In this document: positions 1-8,430 of the stretch, in pieces | Layout: each line of letters starts with the position of its first letter | Position numbering within the stretch: the stretch's first letter is position 1 | DNA from: Schnuerera sp. xch1 | GTDB lineage: Bacteria > Bacillota > Clostridia > Tissierellales > Tepidimicrobiaceae | DNA length: 64,000 nucleotides | NCBI RefSeq assembly: GCF_019931165.1 | Contig: NZ_JAIOUP010000002.1 | Coordinates: 124,001-188,000, forward strand | Reading direction: 5' to 3' | Notes under the pieces: model-generated | The model's database searches: none | What the model was told of the DNA's origin: nothing | What the model saw: only the letters and a program-made list of their open reading frames with translations | Translations under genes and position numbers: made by a program

Positions 1-192
1 TCCTATATAAACCTGATTCGGAAAATAACCTACAGCTTCATCGAACTCACGTAAATGTTTTGGTAACTTTTTTAGGTATTCTGAATCAGGGTTAATTACT
101 CTTTCTGTTGATTGAGTTGTTCCATTGTTTATTACCATATCTTTAGCATGTACTAAAATATAACCTGCTCCTTTTATTACAGAATAATTCAT
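1..192 (-). CDS. grdC: Glycine reductase complex component C, beta subunit (GrdC), N-terminal part
   Basis: Only the first 64 codons are in the window; the gene continues past the left edge. It begins MNYSVIKGAGYILVHAKD and continues with TQSTERVINPDSEYLKKLP, the typical opening of GrdC, which with GrdD forms the component that takes the carboxymethyl group from selenoprotein GrdA and releases acetyl phosphate. The ATG at 192-190 has a GGAGG site nine bases upstream. It follows grdB by 86 bp, a gap filled largely by a perfect hairpin, and is the last operon gene seen here. The family assignment rests on the N-terminus and on the operon order. Confidence 0.9.
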   Translation of the reverse strand, partial: MNYSVIKGAGYILVHAKDMVINNGTTQSTERVINPDSEYLKKLPKHLREFDEAVGYFPNQVYIG

Positions 193-236
193 ATTTCCAC
201 CTCCGACGTTTATCTAAACATATTTTTATTTAGTTT

Positions 237-268
237 GAAAATGGGTGATATATATATCACCCATTTTC
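237..268 (-). promoter_or_regulatory. Perfect 32-bp palindrome between grdB and grdC
   Basis: A 16-bp perfect inverted repeat with essentially no loop (arms GAAAATGGGTGATATA and its complement) lies between the grdB stop and the grdC SD. On the transcribed strand it is followed by CAAACTAAATAAAAA, not by a run of U, so it does not look like a standard intrinsic terminator. A processing or 3'-end stabilising hairpin that sets the ratio of component B to component C is the likeliest role; this is inference. Confidence 0.6.
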
Positions 269-278
269 AGATTGTATA

Positions 279-1589
279 TTAATCTTCAAATACAGTTTGA
301 TCTTCAACTTCAGTTTCTAGAGCCTTTAATGCTTTTTCAACTAATTTTCTTCTTAGAGATTTTTCTTCTTCAGGCTCTAAATTTGGATTTCCTAGTGGAT
401 GAGGTATAGCAATTGCTGGTACTATTCTATTAGCTCCTACTGTTAATGAAATTGGTACTACAGTACATACATGAACTACAGGTAATCCTGCACGTTCAAT
501 TTCTTTTACCATTGTTGCACCGCAACGTGTACAAGTACCTCAAGTAGAAGTTAATATAACTGCATCTACTCCGTCAGCTACCAATTCTTTACCAATCTCT
601 TCTGCAAACTTTTTAGCACTTGCTACAGCAGTACCATTACCTACAGTAGTATAGAAATATCTATGAAGTTTGCCGATCTTACCTTCTTTTTCCATATCCC
701 TTAATACATCTACTGGTAAAACTCTATCTGGATCTTCATTAGCATATACTGGATCATATCCACCGTGTGCTGTCTCATGATCAGCACTTGTTAAATTTGT
801 AAATCCTTCTATATCATACTTCCCATATTTTGAAGCAGATGAAGATTCAATATGATCTGGGTTTCCCTTTGGTACTATACCACCAGATGTTACAACAGCT
901 ATTGTTGCTTTTGACAAATCCTTTACTGCTGCATTCGGTTCAACTCTATCAAAATCTGGCATTGGATACTCAGTTAAGAATTCCTCACCTTTAAGTTTTT
1001 TAACAAGCATGTCTATTGCTCTTTCTGAACCTCTCTTATTTGCAAAGTAATTCTTTCTAATACCTCTTGAAATATATCCTTCTTGTTCAGGAGATCCTAT
1101 TTCCTCACCTTTTGCAACTTTTAAAGCTAATGGTGCCATCTTCTTAACTGCATCTCTCATACCGGCAGCACTATTTTTTGTAGACACGATGTATACACTC
1201 TTCTTATACATATCTGCTCCAGGATTTTCTTCATACATTCCAGTTAAAGCTGGAATTCCTAATTCATTTTGAACTGCATCCGTTATTGTACCACAGGCAA
1301 CTCCATATCTACCTGCATTGAATGCTGGTCCTGCAATGAATAAATCTGGATTGTATTTCTTAACCATCTTTAGCACTTCTGACTTTGCTTCTTCCATATT
1401 TTCGCCAAAATAACTGTCTCCACATATAACTGTGGCAACTATCTCAGCTTCACCTTTAAACTGTGCATTTAAAGCCATCCCTGGTCCTATAGCTTCTTCT
1501 CTAACTTCTGGTTGGAAATCAGCCTTTTCTTCTCCACCTATGCCAGCAAAGAATTGATTTATATAATGGACAATTTTTATTTTACCCAT
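279..1589 (-). CDS. grdB: Glycine reductase component B, gamma subunit (selenoprotein GrdB)
   Basis: Substrate-specific selenoprotein of glycine reductase: it binds glycine through the GrdE pyruvoyl group and passes the carboxymethyl group to GrdA. The frame runs 349 codons from ATG 1589 (SD GGGGGG), meets TGA at 542-540, and continues in the same frame for 86 more codons to a true stop, giving 436 residues with selenocysteine at position 350. The context TST-U-GTCTRCGAT is the conserved GrdB active site, and the downstream part (IPHPLGNPNLEPEEEKSLRR) is typical GrdB, so the TGA is decoded and the gene is not broken. The length matches the family. Automatic callers would split it into two ORFs. 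Confidence 0.97.
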
Positions 1590-1628
1590 TAGATTCCCCC
1601 CTCTCCGTTTTTTTAAATTTTATGGGAA

Positions 1629-2108
1629 TTAATCATTGAATTTAGTATATTCATCTCTTATGCTTTTAACTTCTTCTATTATTTCATCAACATCTAGAAC
1701 CATTTCCATCATACCTATTTGTTCGTCATAAACACTTGAATCTACAGCTTCTTTGAATTCTGGTTCTACTGCATGATAAACTCTAAGTCCTAACTGGACT
1801 CCTGCTAATGGACCTGCAAAAGTTGGGTCTCCTGCTGTAACTGTTTCAGCTGCTAATCCAGCTGCTTCAGCTTCAGCTCCACCTATTAATACGATCATGT
1901 TCTCAGCACCATATTTTTCAGTAAGTTCTTTAACCCTCTTTTGATTTTCTAAGTCCATTGCTCCTGCAGCAGTTCAGACAAAACATTCAGTTGATGAAAA
2001 TACTACTTCAGCGTCTGTAGTTTTTATACATTCTTCCATAGCTGGTCCTGGAATACCATCCCTATCGCCAATTATGATTACTTTTTTATCTGCATCAAAT
2101 AATGACAT
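1629..2108 (-). CDS. grdA: Glycine reductase selenoprotein A (GrdA)
   Basis: Small selenoprotein that carries the carboxymethyl-selenoether intermediate between components B and C. The true start is ATG 2108-2106 behind AAAGGAAG. Codon 45 is TGA (1976-1974) in the motif CFVU (Cys42, Sec45), followed by [11 protein letters not shown], the conserved GrdA active site. Total length is 159 residues including Sec, as usual for the family. A caller that stops at TGA would report only a 109-residue ORF starting at the internal Met (1958). It lies between grdE and grdB in the standard operon order. Thioredoxin (trxA) reduces the oxidised protein. Confidence 0.97.
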
Positions 2109-2154
2109 TTGAACACTTCCTTTCTTTAATTTTTTCATTTATTTTAAACCAATT

Positions 2155-3441
2155 TTAGAATCCTTGTGCGGACATCTTATTATATCCTAATTCATTTGTT
2201 GCGCCAGTTATAGCTTGGATTTCTACTATTATACTGCCATCTTCTTTTAAACTACCATCAAATCCTCCAGCTATAGTATCAGCAACATCAATATGTCCTA
2301 TTACTTTATCCATTGGGGGTAATTCTATAACTTCATTAGCATTTCCTCCAGTTACAACTGCATCTGCTAGTGGATCTGCATCCGCTAGTGATTGGCTCGC
2401 ACCATCTCTACCAGCATACTCGTCAGTTATTATAACTGTTTTAACGCCTTTTTGTTCTATTTTCTTACAATTCATTATTAGGTCAGTATCTGGATTTCCA
2501 AATCCTTCTTGAGATATTACAGCTCCATCTAATCCAAGATATTCTGTATATTTAGCAGTCCAATTTGATGATCTTTCTTTATCTGCTAGATATACATTTT
2601 CATTGGTTATTATAACACCAAGGAAGTTAATTTCTTTTCCATGTTTAGCATAAAGATCTTTAACTACCGGGTTATTTAAGTGATGATAAGTTGTATTCTT
2701 GTCGCAAGCTGATACACAATTACCACTTATTATAGCCCCATCCATTATTTCAGTTGGATATAGAATTGTAGGAACTATTTGTTTTGCATCTACTCCATAT
2801 ACGTATGTATCATGAAGTAAGCCTTGTGATTGAAGCATTTGAACATACGCAACCTTAGGTAATTCTGGATATTTTTGTACGCTCTCAAGTAGCGGCAATG
2901 TCTCATACACTTCTACATTATCAGGATTTAATTCTTTAGCAACTTCAGCTAAATATGCTGCAGCTTTTAATCCTGCAAATCTAACTGCCTTTTCATGATT
3001 GTGTTGTTTTAAATCATCCACAGGTTCACATCTTAGAACTAAATTATTTAGTTTTGAGAATGGAGTATATTCTGCTCCTGGACCTGTCATATCGATGATA
3101 CCTTCTTGGAATCCTACAATCTTTCCTGTAGTAACTACTGCACATCCTTTTAGTACATTAGTCTTTCCACTTCCAACAACATCAACCTTTGATAATACGC
3201 CTGGAAATACTCCTCCTTGTCCGTCAACTTTAACTCTTGGCTCTATAACGTCTTTTACAGGAGTAATTCTTACACTTTCACCAGGTTTTGCAATATCTAC
3301 GTCTACTTCTTTTAGGTGCTCATCTTCCTTAATCAAATCAATCAATTCTTTTTTATTTACATAAAGCACACCATTGTCAATTTTAGTTTCATCACCAAAT
3401 TGAACATCCTTTATAAGCACTTGGCCTAATTCAAGACGCAT
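2155..3441 (-). CDS. grdE: Glycine reductase component B, alpha/beta proprotein (GrdE)
   Basis: Precursor of the two non-seleno subunits of component B. In the family the chain is cleaved at an internal cysteine, which becomes the pyruvoyl group that forms a Schiff base with glycine. That residue is visible as Cys242 in IISGNCVSACDKNTT, at the expected position when the protein is counted from ATG 3441-3439. This start gives 428 residues, the usual length, and sits eight bases from a GGAGG site; an in-frame GTG nine bases further upstream (3450) overlaps the region next to the SD and is rejected. It lies between trxA and grdA in the operon. Confidence 0.96.
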   Translation of the reverse strand: MRLELGQVLIKDVQFGDETKIDNGVLYVNKKELIDLIKEDEHLKEVDVDIAKPGESVRITPVKDVIEPRVKVDGQGGVFPGVLSKVDVVGSGKTNVLKGCAVVTTGKIVGFQEGIIDMTGPGAEYTPFSKLNNLVLRCEPVDDLKQHNHEKAVRFAGLKAAAYLAEVAKELNPDNVEVYETLPLLESVQKYPELPKVAYVQMLQSQGLLHDTYVYGVDAKQIVPTILYPTEIMDGAIISGNCVSACDKNTTYHHLNNPVVKDLYAKHGKEINFLGVIITNENVYLADKERSSNWTAKYTEYLGLDGAVISQEGFGNPDTDLIMNCKKIEQKGVKTVIITDEYAGRDGASQSLADADPLADAVVTGGNANEVIELPPMDKVIGHIDVADTIAGGFDGSLKEDGSIIVEIQAITGATNELGYNKMSAQGF

Positions 3442-3510
3442 ATAGTTCACCTCCCCTTATTTTTAAGCATGTATCTCAACCCTAAGTTAACCTTAGAATT
3501 AAAATCAATA

Positions 3511-3828
3511 TTAAGCGTATTTTTTAACCATTTCTTCTACTGATGTTGCAGTAGCTTCAGATTCTGCTACTCTTTCTACTTCTGCTCCATCTTTATAAAT
3601 AATAATAGCTGGTAATCCCATGACCTTTTGTTTTATTGCTAATCTTCTAGCTTTTGTTATGTCTAATGAAGCAAATTTAACTTTATCTCCATATTTTTCT
3701 TCTAATGCATGAACATGTGGCATTAATGCTTTACATGGTTCGCATGTTGGTCCCCAAAAATCTACTAATACAGGACCTTCTACATTTAAAACCTCTTCCT
3801 CAAAGTTCTTCTTAGTTAATTCTAACAT
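3511..3828 (-). CDS. trxA: Thioredoxin of the glycine reductase system
   Basis: Thioredoxin of 105 residues (106 if the preceding ATG at 3831 is used; the second ATG has the better spacing, eight bases, from GGAGG). The active site reads WGPTCEPC (Cys29, Cys32) instead of the canonical WAPWCGPC. This variant suits a thioredoxin dedicated to glycine reductase, where it re-reduces the selenoprotein after each turnover. It is encoded immediately downstream of trxB and upstream of grdE, so electrons flow NADPH to TrxB to TrxA to GrdA. The altered CEPC loop probably shifts redox potential or partner choice (inference). Confidence 0.95.
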   Translation of the reverse strand: MLELTKKNFEEEVLNVEGPVLVDFWGPTCEPCKALMPHVHALEEKYGDKVKFASLDITKARRLAIKQKVMGLPAIIIYKDGAEVERVAESEATATSVEEMVKKYA

Positions 3829-3851
3829 CATTATCCCTCCTAGAATATTTT

Positions 3852-4796
3852 TTAATCATTTAATGTTTCATTTATATATTTTTCAGCTTGAACAGCTGCA
3901 ATAGCCCCATCAGCTGTTGCTGTAACTACCTGTCTTAAGGATTTAGCTCTACAATCTCCTGCAGCAAATACTCCTGGAATATTTGTTTTCATATTCTCAT
4001 CAGTTACGATATATCCTCGTTCTAAATCAAGTTTTCCTTCAAAAAGTTCAGTAGTTGGAACATATCCTATAAATACAAATATTCCAAAAGTACCATCTTC
4101 TTCATCAGCAAATATTTCAGTTTCTTCACCAGTCTTTTTATTCTTCACTATCATGGATTCAACTATTCCATCACCTTTTATTTCTTTAACCACTGAATCC
4201 CACATAAATTCAATTTTATCATTTGCAAATGCCTTTTCCTGAATTGATTTAGCTGCTCTTAGTTCATCTCTTCTATGGATTATAGTTACTTTTCTAGCAA
4301 ATTTAGTCAAATATATTCCTTCTTCTACTGCTGTATCCCCACCTCCTACTACGTATACTTCCATGTCTTCAAAGAAAGCAGCATCACATGTTCCACAATA
4401 GGAAACTCCTCTTCCTCTTAATTCTTTTTCTCCTGGGCATCCTATTGGTCTTGGATTTGCCCCAGTTGCAACGATCACAGTTTTAGCTTGATATTCACCT
4501 TTTTCTCCCTTTAATACTTTAGTTTTCCCTTCAAGTTCTACTTCTTTAATTGTATCAAGCTTTACCTCTGCACCAAATTCATTTGCCTGTTTAACCATTC
4601 TATCTATTAATGATGGTCCACTTGCATTTTCAACAGAGCCAGGATAATTCGCTACTTCATCTGTTGTAACTATTTGTCCTCCAGCTTTTTCTTTTTCAAT
4701 TATTAAAGTATTTAATCTTGCTCTTGCAGCATATATTCCTGCCGCTAATCCTGCTGGTCCTTCTCCTATAATAACAACATCATAAATTTCTGACAT
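3852..4796 (-). CDS. trxB: Thioredoxin reductase
   Basis: FAD-dependent pyridine nucleotide-disulfide oxidoreductase of 314 residues and first gene of the glycine reductase operon. Seen in order: FAD Rossmann motif GEGPAG (11-16), ATG motif VATGANPRP, redox pair CGTC (Cys134, Cys137; usually CATC), a second Rossmann motif GGGDTAVEEG, NADPH-phosphate contact HRRDELRA, and C-terminal FAD motif GVFAAGDCR. The HRR signature argues for NADPH use rather than a ferredoxin-dependent type. The SD GGAGGAGA precedes ATG 4796. The riboswitch leader begins about 240 bp upstream. Confidence 0.95.
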   Translation of the reverse strand: MSEIYDVVIIGEGPAGLAAGIYAARARLNTLIIEKEKAGGQIVTTDEVANYPGSVENASGPSLIDRMVKQANEFGAEVKLDTIKEVELEGKTKVLKGEKGEYQAKTVIVATGANPRPIGCPGEKELRGRGVSYCGTCDAAFFEDMEVYVVGGGDTAVEEGIYLTKFARKVTIIHRRDELRAAKSIQEKAFANDKIEFMWDSVVKEIKGDGIVESMIVKNKKTGEETEIFADEEDGTFGIFVFIGYVPTTELFEGKLDLERGYIVTDENMKTNIPGVFAAGDCRAKSLRQVVTATADGAIAAVQAEKYINETLND

Positions 4797-5006
4797 TTTT
4801 TCTCCTCCTTTGAATCCATTATTTAGTTAACTACTTTTATGGTTACGCTTATTCATACTAAATATACATTATGTAATGCCAACGTTTATGTCAGACAATT
4901 TCAGTATGAATATAATACGCACAAATATATTTTACCCAAATTTAGTGATTCTAAATACTAAATAAGAATTTTGTTGAATAATAAATTTTAAAATTTAATT
5001 TTGTCA

Positions 5007-5054
5007 TAAAAAAACAGACTAGAAGAAACAATCAATAATGCCTTCTACTCTGTC
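5007..5054 (-). terminator. Leader terminator controlled by the glycine riboswitch
   Basis: On the transcribed strand a hairpin pairs CAGAGTAGAAG with CTTCTAGTCTG (one mismatch) around a loop of about 15 bases, followed directly by a run of seven or more U. Its 5' arm begins at the 3' edge of the second aptamer (GACGACAGAG), so folding of the glycine-bound aptamer can compete with the terminator. The arrangement fits glycine-activated read-through into trxB. Confidence 0.8.
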
Positions 5055-5232
5055 GTCAAACCTGAGAGTTTCCCCATAAAAATGGATTGCTCCTTCGGCG
5101 CTTTCGCTTTTCAGAGTTTCGTCAAAGTACGGTCCTTTTGCCTGAGATCATCATCATAAAACGGCAGATCTTATGACTTATTCCTTCGGCGCCAATGCTA
5201 TATTGGTCTCTTCCGCACTTCTCATCCGCCAT
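5045..5232 (-). promoter_or_regulatory. Tandem glycine riboswitch
   Basis: Two glycine aptamers lie in series upstream of trxB. Aptamer 1 (about 5218-5118) has GGAAGAGACC, GCGCCGAAGGAAT and CTCAGGCAAAAGGACC; aptamer 2 (about 5117-5045) has the cognate GCGCCGAAGGAGCAA and CTCTCAGG cores. These are the hallmark conserved elements of the glycine riboswitch. Tandem forms with a downstream terminator usually switch on glycine-consuming genes when glycine is abundant, which is the logical control for a glycine reductase operon. Confidence 0.95.
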
Positions 5233-5270
5233 ATTTAATTGTATTGATATTTTCTTAACACTTTATTGAC

Positions 5271-5299
5271 ATTATAATATATAAAATTTATTAATACAA
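5271..5299 (-). promoter_or_regulatory. Sigma-A-type promoter of the glycine reductase operon
   Basis: On the minus strand, -35 TTGTAT (5299-5294) and -10 TATAAT (5276-5271) are separated by exactly 17 bases. Transcription would start near 5264, about 30 bases before the first riboswitch aptamer. Confidence 0.7.
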
Positions 5300-5328
5300 C
5301 CCTTTTTTTGTTAATTTTTATATATTCA

Positions 5329-6942
5329 TTATTCTTCATCAAGTCTGTCTAGTACATAAAGAGCAATATTTGAAGAATGATCAGATATTCTTTCAAAATT
5401 ACTCAATAAATCTAAGAAAATTACACCTGAATGTGGAGAACATAACATATTATTTAACCTATATATATGACTATTTCTATAACTTTTCTCTAATTCATCA
5501 ATCATTTCTTCTAATCTCAATACTTCTTTTGCCTTTGTAAAATCTACATCATTTAATGATTCTATTGCATTATGAAATACTTCATGACTTTTACTTGATA
5601 TGTTGTTGAATTCTTCCATTGCCTGATCACTAAATTGTAAGTCATCCTCAATTGCTGCTTGAGTTAATTCAGCTATATTATCTGCATGATCACCAACTCT
5701 TTCAATATCATTTATTACATTCATCAATACATTCACTTGAGTATACTGTTCTTCGGTTAAAGATTCGTTAGACAATTGCACTAAAAACTCAACAATATCT
5801 GTTTCCAATCTATTAATTATTTTCTCCTGAGAAAAAACTTGACGAGTCAATCTTTCATCTTTATTTTTAAATGCTTGAGAAGACATAATTAAATTTTTCT
5901 GAACTATCTGTCCCATTCTATATACTTCTTTTTCAGCTTGCCCTAAAGCTATTGATGGAGTCTCTATAATTCTTGCATCTAAAAACTTCAATCCTGCTTC
6001 TTCCATTTTTATATCGTCACCAGGAACCAATTTCATAGCTGCCTTAACTAATAAATTAGCAAATGGAAATTGTATAATTACATTTACTAAATTAAATAAT
6101 GTATGAGCATTGGCAATTTGTCTTTGTATATCTCCAGATGAAACCTTTAAAACAATAGCTTGTATAGGAATTCTCAATATTGTAATAAAAATAATTGTAC
6201 CTATTAAATTAAAAATAAAGTGTACTACTGCTGCCCTTTTTGCCGTTTTGTTTGCTCCTATACTAGATATTAATGCTGTAGTAGTTGTCCCAATGTTATC
6301 TCCAAATAATATAGGGAAAGCAAGATTTAAAGAAATAAGTCCTTGTGAAGCTAAAGCTTGTAATAAGCCGACGGAAGCACTACTACTCTGTAATATAGTT
6401 GTTAATCCAAGTCCAACTAATACACCTAGAAATGGATCATTTAAACTCTGCATAATATTTGCAAAAGCAGGATTGTCTGCTAATGGTTTTAAACCACTCC
6501 CCATCATGTCCATTCCAATAAATAAAATACCAAATCCTATCAACACCTCAGCTAAACTTTTTAAATTTTTCTTAGAAGTAACAAGCCAAATTGCCACACC
6601 AATTGCAACTGCTAATGGAGCTATATCTGTAAGATTAAATGCAATTAATTGTGCAGTTATTGTTGTACCAATATTTGCTCCCATTATGACTCCTACAGCT
6701 TGAGTTAAAGTCATAAAGCCAGCATTTACAAATCCAACAACCATAACAGTAGTAGCACTGCTACTTTGTATAACCATAGTGACTAACGCTCCAATTATTA
6801 CTCCCATTAATCTATTACTAGTTAAAACTTCAATCAACTTTTTTAACCTTTCTCCCGCAGCTTTTTCTAGTCCTGATCCCATTATATTCATGCCATATAG
6901 AAAAAGCCCTAGACCACCTAATACTGGTAATGCAATTTCCAT
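5329..6942 (-). CDS. Na/Pi cotransporter family protein with PhoU-like tail
   Basis: Membrane protein of 537 residues of the type II Na/phosphate symporter (PNaS, NptA/YjbB) family. The N-terminal 300 residues carry two inverted-repeat units, each with the signature QSSSA (QSSSATTVMVVGFVNAG near residue 60 and QSSSASVGLLQALA near 185), amid many hydrophobic segments. Residues from about 330 form a helical PhoU-like domain, as in the bacterial fusion members. Likely role is sodium-coupled phosphate movement. The SD AGGAGG lies just upstream of ATG 6942 and abuts a 13-bp palindrome. It stands alone between the riboswitch leader and trmL. Confidence 0.9.
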   Translation of the reverse strand: MEIALPVLGGLGLFLYGMNIMGSGLEKAAGERLKKLIEVLTSNRLMGVIIGALVTMVIQSSSATTVMVVGFVNAGFMTLTQAVGVIMGANIGTTITAQLIAFNLTDIAPLAVAIGVAIWLVTSKKNLKSLAEVLIGFGILFIGMDMMGSGLKPLADNPAFANIMQSLNDPFLGVLVGLGLTTILQSSSASVGLLQALASQGLISLNLAFPILFGDNIGTTTTALISSIGANKTAKRAAVVHFIFNLIGTIIFITILRIPIQAIVLKVSSGDIQRQIANAHTLFNLVNVIIQFPFANLLVKAAMKLVPGDDIKMEEAGLKFLDARIIETPSIALGQAEKEVYRMGQIVQKNLIMSSQAFKNKDERLTRQVFSQEKIINRLETDIVEFLVQLSNESLTEEQYTQVNVLMNVINDIERVGDHADNIAELTQAAIEDDLQFSDQAMEEFNNISSKSHEVFHNAIESLNDVDFTKAKEVLRLEEMIDELEKSYRNSHIYRLNNMLCSPHSGVIFLDLLSNFERISDHSSNIALYVLDRLDEE

Positions 6943-6953
6943 TTACATCCTCC

Positions 6954-6966
6954 TAACCTCAGGTTA
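6954..6966 (-). promoter_or_regulatory. 13-bp palindrome at the SD of the Na/Pi transporter gene
   Basis: TAACCTCAGGTTA is a perfect inverted repeat (6-1-6) touching the 5' end of the AGGAGG SD. A one-base loop cannot fold in RNA, so a protein-binding operator in DNA is more likely than an RNA hairpin. No cognate regulator is encoded next to it. Confidence 0.4.
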
Positions 6967-6995
6967 TTTAGTATAGTTTACTTATACTTATTAGA

Positions 6996-7463
6996 TTATT
7001 CTAAATATGGAAAATCTAGTTGTCTTAATGCCTCAAATAATATTACGTTTACAGAATTTGCTAAATTTAATGATCTTTTTATTCCCTGTTTCATTGGAAT
7101 CTTTATTGTCTTGTCCCAATTTTTATTTAATATCTCATCAGGTAATCCTTTGGTTTCCTTCCCAAATACTATAAAACTATCACTAAAATATTTAACATCA
7201 GTATAATACTTTTTCCCTTTAGTAGTAGCATAAAAAAACTGTTTACTATTGTACTTTTTCATTAATTCGTTAAAGTTCTCGTAATAGTGAATATTTACTA
7301 AATCCCAATAGTCTAATCCTGCTCTTTTCAAATACTTATCACTAACAGAAAAACCTAAAGGTTTAACAAGATGAAGAACTGTATTAGTTAAGGCACAAGT
7401 TCTTGCTATATTCCCTGTGTTTTGTGGTATTTCAGGTTCTACAAGTACGATGTTTAAGGTCAT
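6996..7463 (-). CDS. trmL: tRNA (cytidine(34)-2'-O)-methyltransferase TrmL
   Basis: SPOUT-class methyltransferase of 155 residues that 2'-O-methylates the wobble nucleotide of tRNA-Leu isoacceptors. The N-terminus MTLNIVLVEPEIPQNTGNI is diagnostic. The trefoil-knot motifs FGKETKGLP (SAM binding), IPMKQGIKRSLNLANSVNVILFE (given here as two conserved stretches, IPM..G and SLNLANSV) are intact. The length is normal. It precedes the transporter gene and follows a HAD phosphatase gene by 15 bp, suggesting a shared transcript. Confidence 0.95.
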   Translation of the reverse strand: MTLNIVLVEPEIPQNTGNIARTCALTNTVLHLVKPLGFSVSDKYLKRAGLDYWDLVNIHYYENFNELMKKYNSKQFFYATTKGKKYYTDVKYFSDSFIVFGKETKGLPDEILNKNWDKTIKIPMKQGIKRSLNLANSVNVILFEALRQLDFPYLE

Positions 7464-7478
7464 ATACGCTCTCCTTTA

Positions 7479-8306
7479 CTAATCATTTAATACATACCTT
7501 TCAATTGCATTTGCTACTCCATCTTCATCGTTGTTAGTAGTTATTACATCAGCATATTCTCTAATAGTTTTATCACCATTTGCCATAGCAACTGCTAACC
7601 CTGCGACTTTAAACATAGACATATCATTTTCATTATCTCCTATAGCGACAACTTGGGAACTATCGATATTTAAAGCTTCAGTTAGATATTCTAATCCACT
7701 GCCTTTAGACACACCTTCATTCATCACTTCTATATTGTTATTCCATGAACTAGAAACACTTATTCCTGTAACATTCTCTAATTTCTTCCTAAAAGCCGAT
7801 AGTTTATTTGTATCATCCTCTATTAATACAAATTTATAAATCTTAGGATTGATACGATTTAAAATATTTAAAGGATTATCGAAACTTTTTAAATTTACGT
7901 TTTGTCTTCTAAAATTGTCTTCATAATATTTATAATACTGCATATAAACATCATAATTTTTTTTATAATAAAATGTATCCCTATCATAAAAATGATAATA
8001 TATATTGTTTTCTTCTGCTAATCTAATTATTTCTTTGGATAATTCAGTCTTAATAGCATTTTCATATATAATTTTATCGCCGTCATTTGAGACAATCATA
8101 GCCCCGTTACAAGCTATTATAGGATTACGTATTCCAATATATTCACTATAATGTAAAGCTGATCTGAATATTCTTCCCGTTGCTAAGATTATAAATATAT
8201 CTTGTCCTATAGCTTTAGATAATATCATCTTATTTCTTTCAGATATTTCATCGTTACTATTTAATAATGTTCCATCCATGTCTATAGCTATTAACTTGTA
8301 CTTCAT
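7479..8306 (-). CDS. Cof-type HAD-IIB hydrolase
   Basis: Phosphatase of 275 residues of the HAD superfamily, Cof/YidA-like subgroup, typically acting on sugar phosphates or similar small phosphoesters. Motif I is DMDGTLL (Asp9, Asp11), motif II ATGRIF, motif III has Lys in SKGSGLEYL, motif IV is GDNENDMSMF. The C2B cap lies between motifs II and III. The substrate cannot be deduced. It lies 15 bp upstream of trmL on the same strand. Confidence 0.9.
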   Translation of the reverse strand: MKYKLIAIDMDGTLLNSNDEISERNKMILSKAIGQDIFIILATGRIFRSALHYSEYIGIRNPIIACNGAMIVSNDGDKIIYENAIKTELSKEIIRLAEENNIYYHFYDRDTFYYKKNYDVYMQYYKYYEDNFRRQNVNLKSFDNPLNILNRINPKIYKFVLIEDDTNKLSAFRKKLENVTGISVSSSWNNNIEVMNEGVSKGSGLEYLTEALNIDSSQVVAIGDNENDMSMFKVAGLAVAMANGDKTIREYADVITTNNDEDGVANAIERYVLND

Positions 8307-8365
8307 CTATTTTCCTCCTAATCTGTTTGCCAAGTTTAATATATCATAAAAACATAAATAGTCAA

Positions 8366-8406
8366 CAAAAAACTCCAATTTTTATCAGATAAAAGTTGGA
8401 GTTTTT
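8366..8406 (-). terminator. Intrinsic terminator after the DUF2225/VanW transcript
   Basis: A hairpin of AAAAACTCCAA and TTGGAGTTTTT arms (with additional AT pairs around the loop), ending in a U-run on the minus strand, 25 bp past the DUF2225 stop. It separates that operon from the HAD/trmL genes. Confidence 0.8.
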
Positions 8407-8430
8407 CGAATAATTAATAATCCCTTTCAT

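Noticed and set aside
279-1958. Broken or frameshifted grdB and grdA (premature TGA)
   Set aside because: Both TGA codons lie at the known selenocysteine positions with conserved flanks, and lengths are right when read through; they are selenoproteins, not pseudogenes.
2999-3364. 121-codon plus-strand ORF opposite grdE
   Set aside because: Antisense shadow of a strongly conserved gene; no SD and an odd, Ser/Thr/Pro-rich composition.
6110-6703. 197-codon plus-strand ORF opposite the Na/Pi transporter
   Set aside because: Antisense shadow; hydrophobicity mirrors that of the transporter. No SD.
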